A stretch of DNA of 11,611 nt, from NCBI GenBank assembly GCA_020443005.1, contig JAGRJA010000492.1, positions 1 through 11,611 on the forward strand, given 5' to 3'. The notes beneath the pieces were generated by a model. The model ran no database searches and was not told the DNA's origin. It worked only from the letters and a program-made list of their open reading frames with translations. Source of the DNA: Pseudomonadales bacterium (GTDB lineage: Bacteria; Pseudomonadota; Gammaproteobacteria; Pseudomonadales; UBA7239). The position numbers were made by a program, and so were the translations under genes. Of this stretch, positions 7,498 to 11,611 are shown one piece after another (position 1 is the first letter of the stretch; each line of letters begins with the position of its first letter).

Positions 7498-9900
7498 ATG
7501 TTTTTTCAGGGAACTGTCTCATCAATGGCGGAGCGGCCCATACAGTCTGCGAGTGTGTTTATACGAGGCAAGTTGCATTATCTCGCCATACTTCTGTTCC
7601 TTCTTTCTGGTTTTTCGATTGAAACTGTTGCGGCCCCGATCATTGAAATTAATGCCGACAAAGTGCATCTGACTCTTCCCGATTATATTGATGTTTATGA
7701 AGATAAATCCGAGAAGCAGGAATTTTCTGTTATTTCTTCTGAAGAATATAAGCATCGTTTCGCACCTTCACCATTAACTGATTTGTTTTTTGGTTACACC
7801 AGTTCTGTTTTCTGGCTGCGATTTACCATTGAAAACCAGATGGATGAAGACAAAAATCTGGTGCTCGATATTTCCCCGGCCGACATTGATTATGTCGATG
7901 TTTATGCCGTCGATCAGAGAACAGGTCGGCTGATTTTTCATAAGGAAAGTGGCTCTGCCAGAGATTACAAAAAAAGAGAGTACCTTCATCCCTTGTATTT
8001 TTTTGATCTCGAAGTTGAAGCTCATTCGGTGCAGACAATCTATGTTCGACTCGATTCCAATAAAACCATCAATGTCCAGTTGACACTCAATACACCGCAT
8101 GAGCATTTGTATTACAGCAGCATGAGAGATTGGTGGCAGGGCTTTATTTTCGGTGGGCTCATCTTTATTGGTGTCATACATCTGGCGCTTGCCATTGCCT
8201 GTTCATACAAAGGTTTTTTCTATTCCGGTATGTTTTTGTTGTCTACCCTTTTTATGCAAGGAAGCTGGAACGGTTACTTTCTTCAGTTTCTTGATCAGAG
8301 TGATATTTCTCTTCTTGACCGGCAATTAATGGTGAGTATCTACATAGCCAATATTTTCGGCATTTTGTTCACTCGTACCTACTTGCAAACACATAAGCGT
8401 ACCCCGTTAGGGCACAAGATTCTCACCTTGATGCTGGTACTTTCCCTGCTCGGCATACCGCTGGTCTGGCTGTTGAGTTCATCGCTCAGCTCGATTGTCG
8501 TATCAATTATGGTGATGCTTTCCGCTTCCGTGATCTTTATTCAGGCGATGGTGACTTTCTTTGACGGTTATGAACCTGCGAAATATTTTCTCTTGGCGAG
8601 GACGGCAACAATCAGTGTGGTTCTGATTGCGGTTTTTTCGGTGCATGGATTGCTGCCTCAAGGTTTTGTGACAGCCTGGGGGGTTGCTGCCGCTATTATT
8701 TTTGAAGGTGTGTTCTTCGCTTTTGTGATGAGCTATCAACAGTTCAGGCGCAAACAGTCGATAGACAAAAATACTTCCCGGGTCGATCAGGAATCAGCCT
8801 CATTGCGTCAAAATGTCTCGTTATCGAGTTATTGTCATGAACTGCGAACGCCGGTTAGCGGCGTGATGGGAATGTCCGAGTTATTACTGGATACCTCCCT
8901 GACCGATCAGCAGCGAAAGCAGGTTGAAACCATTCAGCGCTCCGGGCGTGCTTTACTCGATGTTGTGAACAAGATGTCGGATCTTTCCTCACTTGAAGCC
9001 GGTGATATTGAGTTGCTGGATGAATCCTTTGATTTGCTGACGCTGATTGAGGCTTGTGTTGAAAACAGTCGTGCCAAAGCCGAAAACAAAGGTATCGAAC
9101 TTATCTACAATGTCGATATCGAAGGCAATACCTTTGTCAGGGGTGATCAGAATCGTTTGCAATTGATCCTGTCCAACCTGATCAGTTTTTCCATTCGCCA
9201 TCTTGATGATGGAGAAGTCGTATTATCGATCAGGCGTACGGATGTTGATGCCGTTATGTTTGAAGTGATTTCCGGCAGCAATATTTTCTCCCAGTCCTAT
9301 TCTCCGTCGATGTACGAAAGTGGTCATGGAACGCCAACTTCTTCTGACAGTCTCAATTTTACGGTTGCGAGACAATTTGTCGAATTGATGGGTGGAAAAC
9401 TGCAGATATTGTATGGCATGGACGGAGGTGTGAGGGCATCCTTTAGTTTGCATATGCCTGTACAGGCTTCGGATATATCACCCAATACACTGGAAAATGA
9501 AGAACTGCTGGTTGGCAAGCGTTTGCTGGTTGTCGATGATAATGATACCTGTTGCCAGATTGTCAAACAGCAGGCAGTTCATTGGGGAATGCAGGTGATT
9601 ACCTCAAACAGTGGCAAGGAGGCTATTGCTATTTTGCGCTCACAATCCAGCCTGGAAGAAAACTTTGATTTATTGCTGATCGATTTTGATATGCCGGGTA
9701 TGAACGGATTACAACTTGTTGAGCGTATCCAGCAGGATGAGCAGGGACTGAATACCTCAGATTCACTGATCATGATGTTGACAGGTGTCAGTAAAATGCC
9801 CAACCATTCGGCGGAACAAAAGCAGCGAATCAGTAAAATATTATTCAAGCCGCTGAGTGGAAAGAGCCTTAAGCAATCATTTATTCAGGTGTTGTCCTGA
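7498..9900 (+). CDS. RetS-like 7TMR-DISM hybrid sensor histidine kinase with degenerate ATP-binding domain
   Basis: Numbering is from ATG 7498 (800 residues). A signal-like hydrophobic stretch (about residues 29-46, ending VAA) precedes a periplasmic DISMED2 sensor domain (about 48-200). Seven transmembrane helices (7TMR-DISM, about 212-415) follow, then a DHp/HisKA domain with H447 in HELRTP, a GHKL-like ATPase domain (about 545-655) and one C-terminal receiver (about 673-800). The receiver is complete: D680/D681, phosphoacceptor D729, T762 and K784. The ATPase domain is not. The N-box reads NLISFSIRH, with F564 where the metal-binding Asn belongs; the G1 box around 590-596 has no Asp; and the G2 box (616-623, SDSLNFTV) lacks its glycines. 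As I recall, P. aeruginosa retS sits directly after purD, as here, but it has two receivers; LadS has one. Orthology to RetS is inference, so no symbol is given. Other starts are TTG 7450 and ATG 7525. Confidence 0.88.
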   Translation: MFFQGTVSSMAERPIQSASVFIRGKLHYLAILLFLLSGFSIETVAAPIIEINADKVHLTLPDYIDVYEDKSEKQEFSVISSEEYKHRFAPSPLTDLFFGYTSSVFWLRFTIENQMDEDKNLVLDISPADIDYVDVYAVDQRTGRLIFHKESGSARDYKKREYLHPLYFFDLEVEAHSVQTIYVRLDSNKTINVQLTLNTPHEHLYYSSMRDWWQGFIFGGLIFIGVIHLALAIACSYKGFFYSGMFLLSTLFMQGSWNGYFLQFLDQSDISLLDRQLMVSIYIANIFGILFTRTYLQTHKRTPLGHKILTLMLVLSLLGIPLVWLLSSSLSSIVVSIMVMLSASVIFIQAMVTFFDGYEPAKYFLLARTATISVVLIAVFSVHGLLPQGFVTAWGVAAAIIFEGVFFAFVMSYQQFRRKQSIDKNTSRVDQESASLRQNVSLSSYCHELRTPVSGVMGMSELLLDTSLTDQQRKQVETIQRSGRALLDVVNKMSDLSSLEAGDIELLDESFDLLTLIEACVENSRAKAENKGIELIYNVDIEGNTFVRGDQNRLQLILSNLISFSIRHLDDGEVVLSIRRTDVDAVMFEVISGSNIFSQSYSPSMYESGHGTPTSSDSLNFTVARQFVELMGGKLQILYGMDGGVRASFSLHMPVQASDISPNTLENEELLVGKRLLVVDDNDTCCQIVKQQAVHWGMQVITSNSGKEAIAILRSQSSLEENFDLLLIDFDMPGMNGLQLVERIQQDEQGLNTSDSLIMMLTGVSKMPNHSAEQKQRISKILFKPLSGKSLKQSFIQVLS

Positions 9901-9915
9901 CCCGTTCCTTTGAAG

Positions 9916-11403
9916 CTAGTTCGCGTTAACGGTTCTTTCAGCAGCCCACAGGCGCAAGGCGTGAATTTTTTCGGCCATGACGACTGAAATCGGGCTGGTG
10001 TTATTGATTTCCTCGATCAGGTGTTGGGTAACCAGTGTCTCCTGTCTTGCGCTGGCGCGATACACGGCCGCTACAACTACCTGCTCGATTTCAGCCCCGG
10101 AAAAACCTTCCGTATATTCTGCAAGTTCATTGACATTAAATTCATCCGGGTTCAGGTTTCGTTTGCCGAGATGAATGGCAAAGATCTCCCTACGGATATC
10201 GGCTTCAGGCAAGTCGACAAAGAAAATCTCGTCAAGACGACCTTTTCGAACCAGTTCCGGGGGCAGCCCGGATATATCGTTTGAAGTGGCTACAATAAAA
10301 ACAGATGAAGTTCTTTCGGCCATCCAGGTAAGCAGTGTGCCGAGCACTCTCTGTGAGGTGCCGCTGTCATTCCCCTGTGTGGACATGCCTTTCTCGATTT
10401 CATCCATCCATAAAACACAGGGCTGCATAAGTTCGGCGAGTTTGATGGCCTCTCTCAGGTTTTTTTCGGTTTCCCCGAAATATTTATTATACAGCGCTCC
10501 AAAATCCAGCCTCAGCAGGGGTAAGTGCCACATGCCCGCTACGGCTTTTGCAGCGAGACTTTTTCCGCTTCCCTGTACGCCAAGAAGCAAGATACCTTTG
10601 GGTTTGTCGACAACGATGTTCTCTTCCTTGCCATGAAAGGCAGACTCCCTTTCTTTCAGCCAGCGTTTGAGGTTGTTGAGCCCGCCGACATTGGAAAAGT
10701 GCTGGGTATCATATTCATAGCTGAGCACACCTTCCATATCCATAAGCTGGAATTTCGCCTTGTTGATTTCGGGCAGGGCATCTTCCTTGATAGCGCCGTC
10801 ATCAATAATAAGCCCTCTCGCCAAACGCCTGACATCGCCATGGGTCATGCCTTTGAGATTGTGCACGATTTTCTGAAGGGTTTTGCCATCGGTTTTTATT
10901 TTGGCGTTACGGTTTCTGAGAGACCAGTCACGGGCTTCCTCCCGAATAATCGACATTATCTGTTCTTCATTCGGCAGTGACATTTCAAAGTTTGCACACA
11001 GCCGCTTGATTTCCGGTGGGGCATTGATTGCATGGCTTAACAGGATGATTGTGTGAGCAGTGTGCTTGTAGTTTAGTGCGATATCTTTTAGCAGTCGTAC
11101 ATTTTTCGGATATTCATCGCTCAGGTAGGGGTGAAAGTCGCAGAGCACATAGACGCCGGCCTGTTTTGTGCCCTTAATGGCTTTCAATACACCTTCCGGT
11201 TCATCGATACCCCGATCATTTTCATCAATCGAGAAACCGAGCGGTCGCAAGCCGTCGGTAACAGACCAGACATTCAAGGTTTTTTTATGTTTCATGCCGA
11301 CCCGTGTTATTAATTGCAAGGCGAGATCTTCCTCAAAGGATTCGATGAGGATAATTGGCACCTGTGATTCCAGTACCAGTCCGAGGTCGTTGGCATCTTT
11401 CAT
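9916..11403 (-). CDS. Ycf46-like AAA+ family ATPase
   Basis: A 495-residue protein of the COG0464/Ycf46 type. The N-terminal half (about 1-235) resembles an AAA-like fold without a visible P-loop, including IILIESFEED at 12-21, which is typical of this family. The C-terminal half is a full AAA+ module: Walker A GVQGSGKS (275-282, K281), Walker B with D334-E335 (LWMDEIEKG), sensor 1 N375 (VATSND), putative arginine fingers R386 and R389 (VRKGRLDE) and a sensor 2 region after FSGAEIEQ. No protease or membrane domain is present. The cyanobacterial/plastid Ycf46 has been tied to CO2 uptake; the role in heterotrophic bacteria is unknown to me. ATG 11403 gives the family-like N-terminus; a TTG at 11430 would add nine residues. 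The gene converges on the sensor kinase with a 15-nt gap and diverges from coq7. Confidence 0.9.
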   Translation of the reverse strand: MKDANDLGLVLESQVPIILIESFEEDLALQLITRVGMKHKKTLNVWSVTDGLRPLGFSIDENDRGIDEPEGVLKAIKGTKQAGVYVLCDFHPYLSDEYPKNVRLLKDIALNYKHTAHTIILLSHAINAPPEIKRLCANFEMSLPNEEQIMSIIREEARDWSLRNRNAKIKTDGKTLQKIVHNLKGMTHGDVRRLARGLIIDDGAIKEDALPEINKAKFQLMDMEGVLSYEYDTQHFSNVGGLNNLKRWLKERESAFHGKEENIVVDKPKGILLLGVQGSGKSLAAKAVAGMWHLPLLRLDFGALYNKYFGETEKNLREAIKLAELMQPCVLWMDEIEKGMSTQGNDSGTSQRVLGTLLTWMAERTSSVFIVATSNDISGLPPELVRKGRLDEIFFVDLPEADIRREIFAIHLGKRNLNPDEFNVNELAEYTEGFSGAEIEQVVVAAVYRASARQETLVTQHLIEEINNTSPISVVMAEKIHALRLWAAERTVNAN

Positions 11404-11410
11404 GCGCCTG

Positions 11411-11416
11411 ATTATA
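11411..11416 (-). promoter_or_regulatory. Candidate -10 box for the AAA+ ATPase gene
   Basis: On the minus strand a perfect TATAAT lies only 7 nt upstream of the ATG at 11403. A weak -35 (ATCAGA, three of six matches) can be placed 16 nt further upstream. Transcription would then start at or next to the A of ATG, giving a leaderless or nearly leaderless mRNA. No convincing Shine-Dalgarno sequence is present, which fits this reading. Confidence 0.35.
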
Positions 11417-11445
11417 AATGCAGAGAACAATATCTGATAGCAAGG

Positions 11446-11475
11446 TTAACCAATAAAGCGAATTTAATTTACAAT
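11446..11475 (+). promoter_or_regulatory. Candidate sigma-70 promoter for coq7
   Basis: TTAACC (11446-11451, four of six matches to the -35 consensus) is followed after 18 nt by TACAAT (11470-11475, five of six matches to the -10). This predicts a start near 11482 and a leader of about 36 nt. AAGGAG at 11507-11512 is then a strong ribosome binding site 5 nt before the GTG at 11518. The element lies in the 114-nt gap shared with the divergent AAA gene. Confidence 0.42.
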
Positions 11476-11517
11476 GTTCCTGTTAGTGAGTAGATCAAAT
11501 GCGTTTAAGGAGTCATT

Positions 11518-11611
11518 GTGACGAAAAGGCAACTCAGTCCAGTAGATAGCCTGCTGATGAATGTCGACAGGGCGATCAGAAGTTTGAGCCCCAATACACG
11601 CCCCATACATC
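11518..11611 (+). CDS. coq7: Ubiquinone biosynthesis protein Coq7 (demethoxyubiquinone hydroxylase), N-terminal part
   Basis: The first 31 residues of a gene cut by the window end. It begins at GTG 11518 behind a strong AAGGAG site (11507-11512). The peptide KRQLSPVDSLLMNVDRAIR followed by SL matches the start of proteobacterial Coq7 proteins (RxxSPxDxLLxxxDxAxRxL). Coq7 is a membrane-associated di-iron hydroxylase that makes the penultimate ring hydroxylation of ubiquinone. The iron ligands lie beyond the window, so the call rests on the N-terminal pattern. Support also comes from my recollection that Pseudomonas has coq7 close to a related AAA ATPase gene. Confidence 0.75.
   Translation, partial: MTKRQLSPVDSLLMNVDRAIRSLSPNTRPIH

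Noticed and set aside
9940..9972. Possible terminator: CGCAAGGCG followed by a run of T at 9966-9970
   Set aside because: The stem is only about three base pairs and lies inside the AAA coding region, too weak to call.
10175..10980. Plus-strand open frames of 151-153 codons opposite the AAA gene
   Set aside because: They overlap the Walker A and Walker B region of a clear AAA+ ATPase on the other strand and show no coherent domain.

Overview
The window is an ordinary, densely packed stretch of a gammaproteobacterial chromosome. Protein similarity to E. coli and Pseudomonas homologues and the order prmA / DUF3426 / dusB / fis / purH / purD point to a Pseudomonadales-like lineage in the broad sense (Oceanospirillales/Cellvibrionales type). 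The base composition looks moderate, clearly lower than in Pseudomonas itself. No mobile element, CRISPR array, tRNA or rRNA is visible.

Layout. On the + strand: the 3' end of accC (biotin carboxylase), prmA (L11 methyltransferase), a zinc-ribbon/DUF3426 membrane protein with a very long acidic linker, dusB (tRNA dihydrouridine synthase), fis, purH, purD, and a 7TMR-DISM hybrid sensor kinase in the position where P. aeruginosa has retS. On the - strand, converging on the kinase with a 15-nt gap, is a Ycf46-like AAA+ ATPase. Diverging from that gene is the start of coq7 (ubiquinone biosynthesis hydroxylase), cut by the window end.

How the genes group. accC-prmA, DUF3426-dusB-fis and purH-purD look like short co-directional transcription units. 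Gaps are 17 nt between DUF3426 and dusB, and a 4-nt ATGA overlap or an 18-nt spacing between dusB and fis. purH and purD supply late and early steps of de novo purine synthesis. dusB-fis is a classical pair. The AAA/coq7 intergenic region (114 nt) carries candidate promoters in both directions, and the AAA one would give a nearly leaderless message.

The most interesting item is the hybrid kinase. Its sensory and seven-helix parts, H-box histidine and receiver are all intact, but the ATP-binding domain has lost the N-box asparagine, the G1 aspartate and the G2 glycines. It is therefore probably not an autokinase and may act as a RetS-like inhibitor or phosphatase partner of another kinase. Apart from this, the window holds known families, and I do not see a wholly new system.
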